Shown: positions 26,995-34,278 of the stretch, piece by piece
How positions within the stretch are numbered: position 1 is the first letter of the stretch
Layout: the number at the start of each line of letters is the position of its first letter
NCBI RefSeq assembly: GCF_003574445.1
Contig: NZ_KZ984576.1
Span: 1 to 54,999, forward strand
Reading direction: 5' to 3'
Source of the DNA: Streptomyces sp. YIM 130001
GTDB taxonomy: Bacteria > Actinomycetota > Actinomycetes > Streptomycetales > Streptomycetaceae
Length of the DNA stretch: 54,999 bases
Position numbers and translations under genes: made by a program
Notes under the pieces: model-generated
What the model was told of the DNA's origin: nothing
The model's database searches: none
The model's input: only the letters and a program-made list of their open reading frames with translations

Positions 26995-27468
26995 TCAGGC
27001 CCACCCGGGTACCTCCGGCGCCTCGAGCCGGGCTCCGACCCGACGGGCCTCGGCCAGTACGTCCGGATCACCCTCGGAATCGGCGCGCACCACGACATCC
27101 GTACCGGCCGGCGTGACCATCGACTTGGAGAACTCGATGACCGCCCAGGAACCGTCCGGCGCCAGTTCGGTCACCCGCCACTCGCTGCTCAGCGGGCGCA
27201 GTACGCCACGGCCACGCCAGCGGAAGACCAGACCGGGCCGCGCCGTCAGATGCGTGTCGACGCCCAGGATCCGCCGGGTCCGCCCGCCGGACTCGTACGA
27301 GACCTCGTCGGCCAACCGTGCCTCGCCGCGCGAGGAGGGCGGCAGCGCGGCGTAGGTGAAGGCCGCATTCTCACGCCGTCCACTCAGCCACATCGGGAAG
27401 GTCGAGCAGACGATCCGCCATCGGCCCAGGATGCGGTCGGGGGTCGGGCCGTGATCACCAGCATGCAT
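26995..27468 (-). CDS. hypothetical protein, possible lipocalin-like barrel
   Basis: I do not recognise this 157-residue protein. It opens ILGRWRIVCSTFPMW, the G-x-W pattern often found at the start of lipocalin-like beta barrels. Alternating strands follow: FTYAALPPS, EVSYESGGRTRRILGVDTHL, GLVFRWRGRGVLRPLSSEWRVTELAPDGSWAVIEFSKS, TDVVVRADSEG. There is no signal peptide or metal motif. It is upstream of the sulfite oxidase-like gene on the same strand, 97 bp away, and divergent from the kinase. The coding call rests on a coherent frame with sensible composition. Confidence 0.7.
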   Translation of the reverse strand: MHAGDHGPTPDRILGRWRIVCSTFPMWLSGRRENAAFTYAALPPSSRGEARLADEVSYESGGRTRRILGVDTHLTARPGLVFRWRGRGVLRPLSSEWRVTELAPDGSWAVIEFSKSMVTPAGTDVVVRADSEGDPDVLAEARRVGARLEAPEVPGWA

Positions 27469-27644
27469 GCTCCGGAGCCTACGGGGCGCCGGGCGGGCAG
27501 CGGCGACCGGGCGTGCCGGTCAACATCGGGGTGATCGGGTGGAGGGTGTGGACTCATCATCAACAGCCCTTATTCTGGCTCCGGTTGGCCTTGGACGGAG
27601 ACGGTCCAAAGGCCGTGGCAGCGACTACGGGGGATCGGCTCGGC

Positions 27645-29768
27645 GTGCGTAACGACCAGGACGACGACTACGGCATCGAGTCGCTGCTGCCGGGGGACCC
27701 CGAGCGCATCGGGGCCTACCGGCTGCTGGGGCGGCTGGGAGCCGGAGGCATGGGCCGAGTGTTCCTGGCCCGCTCGGAGGGCGGTCGCACGGTGGCCGTC
27801 AAGGTGGTCCACGAGCAGCTGGCCGTGGACGCCGCGTTCCGGGCCCGATTCCGCCGGGAGATCGAGGCGGCCCGCCGGGTCAGTGAACGCTTCACGGCGC
27901 CGGTGCTGGACGCGGAGCCGGACGGCCGTACCCCGTGGGTGGCCACCGGCTACGTGGCGGGCCCCTCGCTGGAGCAAGTGGTGCGCTCGACCGGCCACTT
28001 GACGGCGGAGGCGGTGCTCGGCCTCGCCGACGGAATGCTGCGGGCGCTGTCCGGCATCCATGGCGCGCGCATCGTGCACCGTGATCTGAAGCCGTCGAAC
28101 GTGATGCTGACGGTGCACGGACCGAAGATCATCGACTTCGGTATCGCGCGGGCCGTTCAGACGTCCGTGGAATCCCTGCTCACCGGCACCGGGATGGTGA
28201 TCGGTTCCCCGGGGTTCATGGCGCCGGAGCAGGTCGTCGGTGACCGGGTCGGGCCGGAGGCCGACGTGTTCGCGCTCGGCTGCCTGCTCACCTATGCGGC
28301 CACGGGGCGCCTGCCGTTCGGCAGCGGTGCCTCGAACCAGCACGCGGTCATGTACCAGATCGTCGAGGCGCAACCGGATCTCGATGCGGTGGACGACGCC
28401 ATCCTGCGGGAGTTCATCGAGGCCTGCCTGACGAAGTCCGCATCCGAACGCCCGTCCCTCGACGCACTGTTGGAGCGGATTGCGGAGGACGGCAGGGTGG
28501 CCTCGGCCGGGGCCGGCGCCGCCGAGAGCGCGGTCGCCGCATGGCTGCCGCCCGAGCTGGTCGCCCGTATCGCCCGGCAGACCGCCATGATCCTCGACCG
28601 GGACGTCCCGCCGGTACGGGCCCCCGAGCCGTCATCGGTGCCTCCCGCCGCGGTCGAGCCGTCCGACCCGGAGACGCCGGCCACGGCGGATGCGCCGGAT
28701 ACGGAACGGCCGGACGACCGTACGGTGGGGCTCCGCGCCGAAGGGAAGCCGCAGGCCGGGCGCCCGGATGCCGCCGCCGTAGCCGCGGCGTCCGCGGCAT
28801 CGGACGACGCCGCCGACACGCGCGATCCGTCCACCCCCGATGCCGAAGCGTCCACCGGGGACCCCGAGAAGGCGACGCCCGACCGCCCCGAAGTCCCGGA
28901 CAAGGACACCTCGGACTCCCGGCAAGTACCCGTCGCCGCAGCCGAATCGGCCACCCCCGCAGACGCCTCGCCCCCGCCCGCCGCCGGCCCCCGAAACTCC
29001 ACCAGGCGCCGGATCTGGGCGATCGTCGCGGCCGCGGTCGCCGTGCTCCTCATCGGCGGCGGCGTGACTCTGCTCCAGCGGGACGACGAGAACCCGGACG
29101 CGTCCGGTGAGCAGCCCGGAGGCGCCGCATCCACCCCCAGCGCCTCGGCGTCGTCGGCCGGAACCGGCTCCGGTGACGGCAAGGGCGGGGATGACAAGGG
29201 GGACGGCAAGGACAAGGGAGAGGGCAAAGGCAAGGACAAGGACAAGGGCAAGGACGACGAGAAGGACGCGGCCGGCGAGGGCGACGACGCCTCGGCACCC
29301 GACGGCGGCTCCGGGAACAAGGACTCGCCCGCCGGGGAAGGCTCCGGAGCTGGCGAGGGGTCCGGCAGCGGTGCCGGGTCGGGAGGCGGCGATTCCGGAG
29401 GCGGTGGCGGGAAGCCTCCGGCCGACGGTGATGACCCGTCGGCCGGGTCGGTGCCGAAGGCGTTCCTCGGTACCTGGACCCGTTCGGCGCAGAACTCGGC
29501 CAACTCGTTCACCAAGATCGTGGTGCACCAGGTGTCACCCGGCGAGAAGGTCATGACGCTCTCCCGGACCTACGGCAACACCTGTGAGGCCAGGGCGAAT
29601 CTGGTCGCGGTCCGGGACGGCGGCTCGAAGCTCGCCGTCACCGCGTCCTCCCTGCAGTCGGGCTCGTGCACGGGCTTCGACGCGAGCGACTGGCTGCTGG
29701 ACGCCGGCAGCCTGCGCATGAAGAACAAGTTCTACGGAATGGGCTCCCCGTTCCAGCGCACCGGTTGA
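27645..29768 (+). CDS. receptor-type serine/threonine protein kinase
   Basis: The 707-residue Pkn-type kinase has its catalytic domain at about 25-285. The G-loop is LGAGGMGRVF, the ATP Lys is in AVKV (about 53), the catalytic loop is HRDLKPSN (about 145-152), the DFG motif is at 164-166, and FMAPEQ lies in the activation segment. A Pro/Ala/Asp-rich juxtamembrane stretch leads to one transmembrane helix (about 454-476, RRIWAIVAAAVAVLLIGGG). Outside the cell follow about 75 low-complexity residues rich in K, D, G and E, then S/G-rich spacers, then a domain of about 105 residues (FLGTWTRSAQNS to the end) with a possible disulfide between CEAR and SCTG. The GTG start has GGGGGA upstream; an earlier GTG at 27615 is possible. 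Confidence 0.93.
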   Translation: MRNDQDDDYGIESLLPGDPERIGAYRLLGRLGAGGMGRVFLARSEGGRTVAVKVVHEQLAVDAAFRARFRREIEAARRVSERFTAPVLDAEPDGRTPWVATGYVAGPSLEQVVRSTGHLTAEAVLGLADGMLRALSGIHGARIVHRDLKPSNVMLTVHGPKIIDFGIARAVQTSVESLLTGTGMVIGSPGFMAPEQVVGDRVGPEADVFALGCLLTYAATGRLPFGSGASNQHAVMYQIVEAQPDLDAVDDAILREFIEACLTKSASERPSLDALLERIAEDGRVASAGAGAAESAVAAWLPPELVARIARQTAMILDRDVPPVRAPEPSSVPPAAVEPSDPETPATADAPDTERPDDRTVGLRAEGKPQAGRPDAAAVAAASAASDDAADTRDPSTPDAEASTGDPEKATPDRPEVPDKDTSDSRQVPVAAAESATPADASPPPAAGPRNSTRRRIWAIVAAAVAVLLIGGGVTLLQRDDENPDASGEQPGGAASTPSASASSAGTGSGDGKGGDDKGDGKDKGEGKGKDKDKGKDDEKDAAGEGDDASAPDGGSGNKDSPAGEGSGAGEGSGSGAGSGGGDSGGGGGKPPADGDDPSAGSVPKAFLGTWTRSAQNSANSFTKIVVHQVSPGEKVMTLSRTYGNTCEARANLVAVRDGGSKLAVTASSLQSGSCTGFDASDWLLDAGSLRMKNKFYGMGSPFQRTG

Positions 29769-29813
29769 GCGGGCTCGACCGCAGTACGTGTCCGGGTGCT
29801 GCAGTCCGCGTAC

Positions 29814-29855
29814 GACCGTGCCCCCGGCGCCGTAACGGGCGCCGGGGGCACGGTC
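29814..29855. terminator. convergent terminator, kinase/malate synthase
   Basis: A perfect 18-bp stem (GACCGTGCCCCCGGCGCC and complement) with loop GTAACG is one of the strongest hairpins in the window. It lies between two convergent genes. Confidence 0.8.
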
Positions 29856-29874
29856 CATGCGGGGAACAGCCCCG

Positions 29875-31494
29875 TCAGGGCAGCTGCTCGTACGCCGGCA
29901 GGGTCAGGAAGTCGACGTAGTCGGTGTCCAGGGAGACCTGCAGGAGCAGGTCGTGCGCCTGCTGCCAGTTGCCCGAGGTGAACGCCTCCTCGCCGATCTC
30001 CTCGCGGATCGCGGCGAGTTCCTCGGCTGCGACCTTGCGGGCGAGTTCCGGAGTGGCCTTCTCGCCGTTCTCGAAGACGACACCGGCGTTGATCCACTGC
30101 CAGATCTGCGAGCGGGAGATCTCGGCGGTGGCCGCGTCCTCCATGAGGTTGAAGATCGCGACGGCGCCGAGGCCGCGCAGCCAGGCCTCGATGTAGCGGG
30201 TGCCGACCTGGACCGCGTTGCGCAGACCGTCGTAGGTGGGCTTGGCGTCGAGGGTGTCGATGGCGATCAGGTCGCCGGCCGCCACCGAGACGTCCTCGCG
30301 CAGGCGCTCCTTCTGGTTCGGCTTGTCGCCGAGCACCGCGTCGAAGGAGGCCATGGCGATCGGGACCAGGTCGGGGTGGGCGACCCAGGAGCCGTCGAAG
30401 CCGTCGGCGGCCTCGCGGTCCTTGTCGTTCTTCACCTTCTCGAAGGCGACCTTGTTCACCTCGGCGTCCCGGCGCGACGGGATGAAGGCCGCCATGCCGC
30501 CGATGGCGTGCGCGCCGCGCTTGTGGCAGGTGCGCACCAGGAGTTCGGTGTACGCACGCATGAACGGCGCCGTCATCGTCACCGCGTTGCGGTCCGGCAG
30601 GACGAACTTCTGTCCGCCGTCACGGAAGTTCTTGACGATCGAGAAGAGGTAGTCCCAGCGGCCCGCGTTCAACCCCGAGGCGTGGTCGCGCAGTTCGTAG
30701 AGGATCTCGTCCATCTCGTACGCGGCGGTGATCGTCTCGATCAGGACGGTGGCGCGGACGGTGCCCTGCGGGACGCCGACGTAGTCCTGGGCGAAGACGA
30801 AGATCTCGTTCCACAGCCGGGCCTCGAGGTGCGACTCGGTCTTCGGCAGGTAGAAGTACGGGCCCTTGCCGAGCTCGATGAGGCGCTTGGCGTTGTGGAA
30901 GAAGTACAGGCCGAAGTCGACCAGGGCGCCGGGCACCGGGTCGCCGTCGAGCTGCAGGTGGCGCTCGTCGAGGTGCCAGCCGCGCGGGCGCATCACGACG
31001 GTGGCGAGTTCGTCCGCGGGCTTGAGGGCGTACGACTTGCCGGTGCGCTCGTCGGTGAAGTCGACCTGGCGGCGGTAGGCGTCGCTCAGGTTGACCTGGC
31101 CGAGGACGACGTTCTCCCAGGTGGGGGCGGAGGCGTCCTCGAAGTCGGCGAGCCAGATCTTCGCGCCCGAGTTCAGCGCGTTGATCGTCATCTTCCGGTC
31201 GGTGGGACCGGTGATCTCGACACGGCGGTCGTTCAGGGCCGCCGGAGCGGGAGCGACCCGCCAGGAGTCGTCCTCGCGGATGGAGGCCGTCTCGGGCAGG
31301 AAGTCCAGGGTGGAGGTGCGGGCGATCTCGGCGCGGCGCTCACCGCGGCGGTGAAGGAGTTCGTCACGCCGGGGCGTGAACCGACGGTGCAGCTCGGCCA
31401 CAAAGGCGAGCGCCGCATCGGTGAGGACCTCCTCCTGCCGGGGCAGGGGCTCGGCGTCGACGATGGCCAGCGGGGACGGCGCTGGTGCGGACAT
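29875..31494 (-). CDS. aceB: malate synthase A
   Basis: The 539-residue enzyme condenses glyoxylate with acetyl-CoA to malate. It is the A isoform by length (about 530-540) and sequence. IWLADFEDASAPTWENV gives the Asp/Glu Mg2+ region. The conserved Arg is in VVMRPRGWHLDERH, YFYLPKTESHLEARLWNEIF is present, VLIETITAAYEMDEI supplies the Glu-Asp metal ligands, and the catalytic Asp lies near NLMEDAATAEISR. GGAAG precedes the start. A tandem operator of the gcl/allantoinase type lies about 150 bp upstream, so this enzyme probably drains glyoxylate derived from allantoin rather than serving a classic glyoxylate shunt; no isocitrate lyase is in the window. Confidence 0.96.
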   Translation of the reverse strand: MSAPAPSPLAIVDAEPLPRQEEVLTDAALAFVAELHRRFTPRRDELLHRRGERRAEIARTSTLDFLPETASIREDDSWRVAPAPAALNDRRVEITGPTDRKMTINALNSGAKIWLADFEDASAPTWENVVLGQVNLSDAYRRQVDFTDERTGKSYALKPADELATVVMRPRGWHLDERHLQLDGDPVPGALVDFGLYFFHNAKRLIELGKGPYFYLPKTESHLEARLWNEIFVFAQDYVGVPQGTVRATVLIETITAAYEMDEILYELRDHASGLNAGRWDYLFSIVKNFRDGGQKFVLPDRNAVTMTAPFMRAYTELLVRTCHKRGAHAIGGMAAFIPSRRDAEVNKVAFEKVKNDKDREAADGFDGSWVAHPDLVPIAMASFDAVLGDKPNQKERLREDVSVAAGDLIAIDTLDAKPTYDGLRNAVQVGTRYIEAWLRGLGAVAIFNLMEDAATAEISRSQIWQWINAGVVFENGEKATPELARKVAAEELAAIREEIGEEAFTSGNWQQAHDLLLQVSLDTDYVDFLTLPAYEQLP

Positions 31495-31642
31495 GAGCTG
31501 TCACTTCCTTCAGCGGGGACACGGAGTGCGGCGCGAAGGCCTCGTGGCGACGGAAGGCGGTGACGGGCCGAGTGCGGACGGACGGCACCGAGTGCCGCGG
31601 GGTCCGCCGGGCCGTCCCGGGGAACGCCGATGTACGAAGCGC

Positions 31643-31678
31643 TTCTGACCAGTGGATAGTAGTTTCCTTATGGTGGAA
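31643..31678. promoter_or_regulatory. tandem AllR-like operators of malate synthase
   Basis: TTCCTTATGGTGGAA (31664-31678) and a weaker TTCTGACCAGTGGAT (31643-31657) are exactly 21 bp apart, about 150 bp upstream of the malate synthase start. On the gene's strand the stronger one reads TTCCACCATAAGGAA. Confidence 0.55.
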
Positions 31679-31743
31679 GTTCAAGATCTGTTGACGTCGA
31701 GATTCTCCGAATCGAGGAATCATGGCGCTCAGTGCCATCGCCG

Positions 31744-32343
31744 TTACTCAAGGTGCGCCAGATCGGCCGTCGTATCAATGTCGTACGCCGCGGCCACATC
31801 CGCACACGGAACCCGCAGCACGTGGCCGGCGTGCTCCTTCAGGTACGACCGCGCCCCTTGGTCGCCCGTGGCCGCGGCCGCTGCCCCGGCCCAGTGGCGG
31901 GCGCCGAACAGCACCGGATGTGCCCGCTCCCCGTCGTACTCCGCGCTGACCAGGCTCGACGACGACACACACGCCGCGCGCACGCGGGCGATCGCCTCGG
32001 CGCCGATGCCGGGCTGGTCGACGAGCGTGACGAGCGCCGCCGCCACGCCCGTCGCCGACAGCGAGTCGAGTCCGGCGCGCAGCGAAGAGCCCATCCCCGA
32101 GGCCCAGTCCGTGTTGTCGATCACGACGCAGCCCGTGAGATCCGCCTGCTCGCGCACCGTCTCGCACGCAGCACCGAGTACCACGTGTACGCGACTGCAA
32201 CCGCCCTCCCGCAGCGCCCGCACCGCGTGCTCGACCAGCGGCCGGCCACGATGCTCGAGGAGCGCCTTCGGCCGCCCGCCGAGCCGCCGTCCGCCGCCCG
32301 CGGCGAGCAGCACTCCGGCCACCTCGGTCTTCCGTGTCGTCAT
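31744..32343 (-). CDS. MobA/MocA-like nucleotidyltransferase
   Basis: The 199-residue protein starts MTTRKTEVAGVLLAAGGGRRLGGRPKALLEHRGRPLVEHAVRAL, the LAAGxGxRxGxxK nucleotide-binding motif of the MobA-like NTP transferase fold. DWASGMGSSLRAGL (substrate loop), VTLVDQPGIG (metal-binding D in a VDQP motif) and HPVLFGARHW follow. VDQP is characteristic of MocA/CTP:molybdopterin cytidylyltransferase, which makes the molybdopterin cytosine dinucleotide used by xanthine dehydrogenase-type enzymes. That would fit purine catabolism, although no xdh gene is in the window. The start at 32343 is preceded by AGGGGG. It reads away from the divergent DUF5955-like gene. Confidence 0.85.
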   Translation of the reverse strand: MTTRKTEVAGVLLAAGGGRRLGGRPKALLEHRGRPLVEHAVRALREGGCSRVHVVLGAACETVREQADLTGCVVIDNTDWASGMGSSLRAGLDSLSATGVAAALVTLVDQPGIGAEAIARVRAACVSSSSLVSAEYDGERAHPVLFGARHWAGAAAAATGDQGARSYLKEHAGHVLRVPCADVAAAYDIDTTADLAHLE

Positions 32344-32529
32344 GCCCCCTGCATACCCCACCCTCCGGGCCCTCGCGGCCGATGCGGGGGGCCGACTGGC
32401 GCCGGGCGTATGCGGTGGCGTTTACTGGCCCGGGCTCCTTTGCGACTGACCACCGCGCGGGGGCCCGCGGACCGGGGAGGGTCCGCCGGGAGCAGGACGT
32501 GCACATCGGGATGTGCGAGGGGGAGAACC

Positions 32530-32832
32530 GTGTTGCGGAGTATGCACAGCAGTGTGAGAGCCGGCGGTGAGGACGACCCGCGGGTTGCGGAGCTGGCGGC
32601 CTGCGTGGGCCGTCTCCGGCGTGAACTGGCCGCTTACCAGGCCGAGTTCACGGATCGGGCGATAGCGGAGGAAGAGCTGGCGGACCTGCATGCGATGACT
32701 GCGGCCGGCCGGCCGGAGGTACGTCGTCTGCGGCTGTCGCTGCTCCTGATCGCCGGTTCGATCGGCTCGGTCAGCGCCCTGGCGCCTGCGCTGGCCCAAC
32801 TCCACACGGCGGTGGAGCAGTTCCGGAGCTGA
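32530..32832 (+). CDS. DUF5955-like conserved hypothetical protein
   Basis: The 100-residue protein reads MLRSMHSSVRAGGEDDPRVA, then a helical stretch ELAACVGRLRRELAAYQAEF and RAIAEEELADLHAM. It ends in RRLRLSLLLIAGSIGSVSALAPALAQLHTAVEQF. It resembles the Streptomyces DUF5955 family as I remember it, whose hallmark is this hydrophobic C-terminal LLLIAGxIGSVSALxPAL segment, perhaps a membrane-associated helix. The GTG start has GGGGGAG four bases upstream; TTG at 32533 or ATG at 32542 are alternatives. No function is known. It is convergent with the MerR-like gene. Confidence 0.7.
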   Translation: MLRSMHSSVRAGGEDDPRVAELAACVGRLRRELAAYQAEFTDRAIAEEELADLHAMTAAGRPEVRRLRLSLLLIAGSIGSVSALAPALAQLHTAVEQFRS

Positions 32833-32880
32833 CGGGGCCTTCGGCGCCGCGAACCGACGGCTCCGTGCGCGGGCATCGCG

Positions 32881-33243
32881 TCAGGTCTCCTCGCCCTTCG
32901 GGCTCGCCTCGGTGGCGCCGTTCCCCGTGTCATCGGCGGCGCTGCGGAACTCGGCGTTGATGCGCCGGGCCTCCTCGAGCTGATCCTCGAGGATGACGAT
33001 CCGGCAGGCCGCCTCGATCGGGGTTCCCTGGTCGACGAGTTCGCGCGCGCGGGCGGCGATCCGCAGCTGGTAGCGGGAGAAGCGCCGATGGCCGCCTTCG
33101 GAACGCAGCGGCGCGATCAGCCGCGCTTCGCCGATGGCGCGCAGGAACCCGGGCGTGGTCCCGAGCAGCTCTGCGGCCCGGCCCATGGTGTAGGCGGGGT
33201 AGTCGTCGTCATCGAGACGGTCCAGCGAGTCGTCTGCCGTCAT
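32881..33243 (-). CDS. MerR-family helix-turn-helix regulator
   Basis: The 120-residue protein has a MerR-type winged HTH at about 15-85: YTMGRAAELLGTTPGFLRAI, then GLIxP-like ARLIAPLRSEGGHRRFSRYQL. A short helix LQ-type tail follows (EDQLEEARRINAEFRSA) and could form the dimer coiled coil. No cysteines for metal sensing are present and there is no ligand domain, so it is a minimal MerR protein. GGAGAGG precedes the ATG at 33243; GTG at 33249 is also possible. Targets are unknown. Confidence 0.82.
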   Translation of the reverse strand: MTADDSLDRLDDDDYPAYTMGRAAELLGTTPGFLRAIGEARLIAPLRSEGGHRRFSRYQLRIAARARELVDQGTPIEAACRIVILEDQLEEARRINAEFRSAADDTGNGATEASPKGEET

Positions 33244-33465
33244 GCTCACCTCTCCGTGGCGCGCTTCTGCGCCCGCGGACGACGGCCCACAGAGAACCGC
33301 GCCGTCCCTCTGCCGACCCTAATGCCGCCGCATCGCCCCACGACAACCGCGGCTCCGGGACGCCGCTGTCCGGGGGCCGCGGCGCGGGGGCGCGGCCCAG
33401 GACGCCCGCCCGGGTGGGATGCGTCCTGGGGCCGGGCGCCCCACCGGTGCATAGAATCTGCTCCC

Positions 33466-33825
33466 ATGTCGAAGCCTGACGAGCTACTCGTGGACGTCGC
33501 CGCTCTGGTCGAGTCCGGGCAGAGCAATCAGATGTCGCTGACCGTGGTCACCAGCGGTGCCGTCATCACCGGACGCCTTGCTCCCGAAGCCCTGTGGCGG
33601 CAGCGGGTGTCGGAGGTGCTGACGGACTCCGCGAGCCTGCGCGATTTCTCCGCCGCTTTCGCCGCACCCGCGAAGAAGGTCGACCCGCCCACCCACCTGC
33701 ATTTCCACGTCGCCCGAATCCTGCAGGGCACGCTGGGCATCCCGGAGACCGGCGGGATGTACCGCGTGGCGATCGAGGACGTGGGCGCCTGGACCGTGGG
33801 CGACTTCAGCTATTCCGACCACTGA
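33466..33825 (+). CDS. conserved hypothetical protein, weakly GvpU-like
   Basis: The 119-residue soluble protein reads ELLVDVAALVESGQSNQMSLTVVTSGAVITGRLAPEALWRQRVSEVLTDS and later THLHFHVARILQG...MYRVAIEDVGAWTVGDFSYS. The strand pair LTVVTSGAVITGRLAP is reminiscent of gas vesicle accessory GvpU proteins and of small beta-barrel proteins, but I see no other gas vesicle gene nearby. THLHFHV could bind a metal. No good ribosome binding site is present upstream of the ATG at 33466. A strong terminator follows. Function unknown. Confidence 0.72.
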   Translation: MSKPDELLVDVAALVESGQSNQMSLTVVTSGAVITGRLAPEALWRQRVSEVLTDSASLRDFSAAFAAPAKKVDPPTHLHFHVARILQGTLGIPETGGMYRVAIEDVGAWTVGDFSYSDH

Positions 33826-33865
33826 CCGACGGCTGCCTCTCCCGGGCCGCGGCCCGGAACACCAA

Positions 33866-33903
33866 TGAGGGCCCGACCGGCTTTTCCGCCGGTCGGGCCC
33901 TCA
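33866..33903. terminator. convergent terminator, GvpU-like/SCO5918-like genes
   Basis: A perfect 16-bp stem (TGAGGGCCCGACCGGC and complement) with loop TTTTCC lies between two convergent genes. Confidence 0.8.
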
Positions 33904-33922
33904 CCGCTGTTCGTACGGCCGG

Positions 33923-34231
33923 TCAGCGGGGCGGCGCGGAGCCCAGCAGAGCGGAGGCCTGCCCGACCGGCCCGAGGATGCTCGGCGGCGCGACCGCGGG
34001 CGCACCGTGGCAGGTGAAGCCGAGCCGGGTCATCGCCCGGACGACCTCGCGCGCACTGAAGTCGCGGCGGTCCTGACGGGTGACGACCTGTCCCACCTGC
34101 ATCACCGGATAGTGGCGCCGCCCGATGACCACGGACTCACCGGTGATCAACTCGGGCTTGATGCCCTTCATCGTGTCCAGGACGCCGCTCTTGGTCAGGT
34201 CGAACGGGAAGCGGGCGATGACACAGCGCAT
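33923..34231 (-). CDS. SCO5918-family conserved protein
   Basis: The 102-residue protein MRCVIARFPFDLTKSGVLDT...ELITGESVVIGRRHYPVMQVGQVVTRQDRRDFSAREVVRAMTRLGFTC matches, from memory, the small SCO5918 family that accompanies a DEAD-box helicase in Streptomyces. No catalytic motif or membrane segment is seen. The last 30 residues are Pro/Ala-rich and variable. It begins 47 bp after the helicase stop on the same strand, so the two are probably co-transcribed and it may assist the helicase or ribosome in cold adaptation. That role is inferred only from context. Confidence 0.8.
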   Translation of the reverse strand: MRCVIARFPFDLTKSGVLDTMKGIKPELITGESVVIGRRHYPVMQVGQVVTRQDRRDFSAREVVRAMTRLGFTCHGAPAVAPPSILGPVGQASALLGSAPPR

Positions 34232-34278
34232 GAGACCTCACAGGGAGAAGGGAGCCGGGACATGGGGCGGAGGCAGGT

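Noticed and set aside
29161..29300. Possible frameshift or artefact in the K/D/G-rich stretch of the kinase
   Set aside because: The frame remains open on both sides into a sensible C-terminal domain, and charged low-complexity linkers are common in Streptomyces receptor kinases.
32344..32529. Longer plus-strand frame running into the DUF5955-like gene
   Set aside because: The upstream part is antisense to the MobA-like gene and Arg-rich; the GGGGGAG site and family pattern support the start near 32530.
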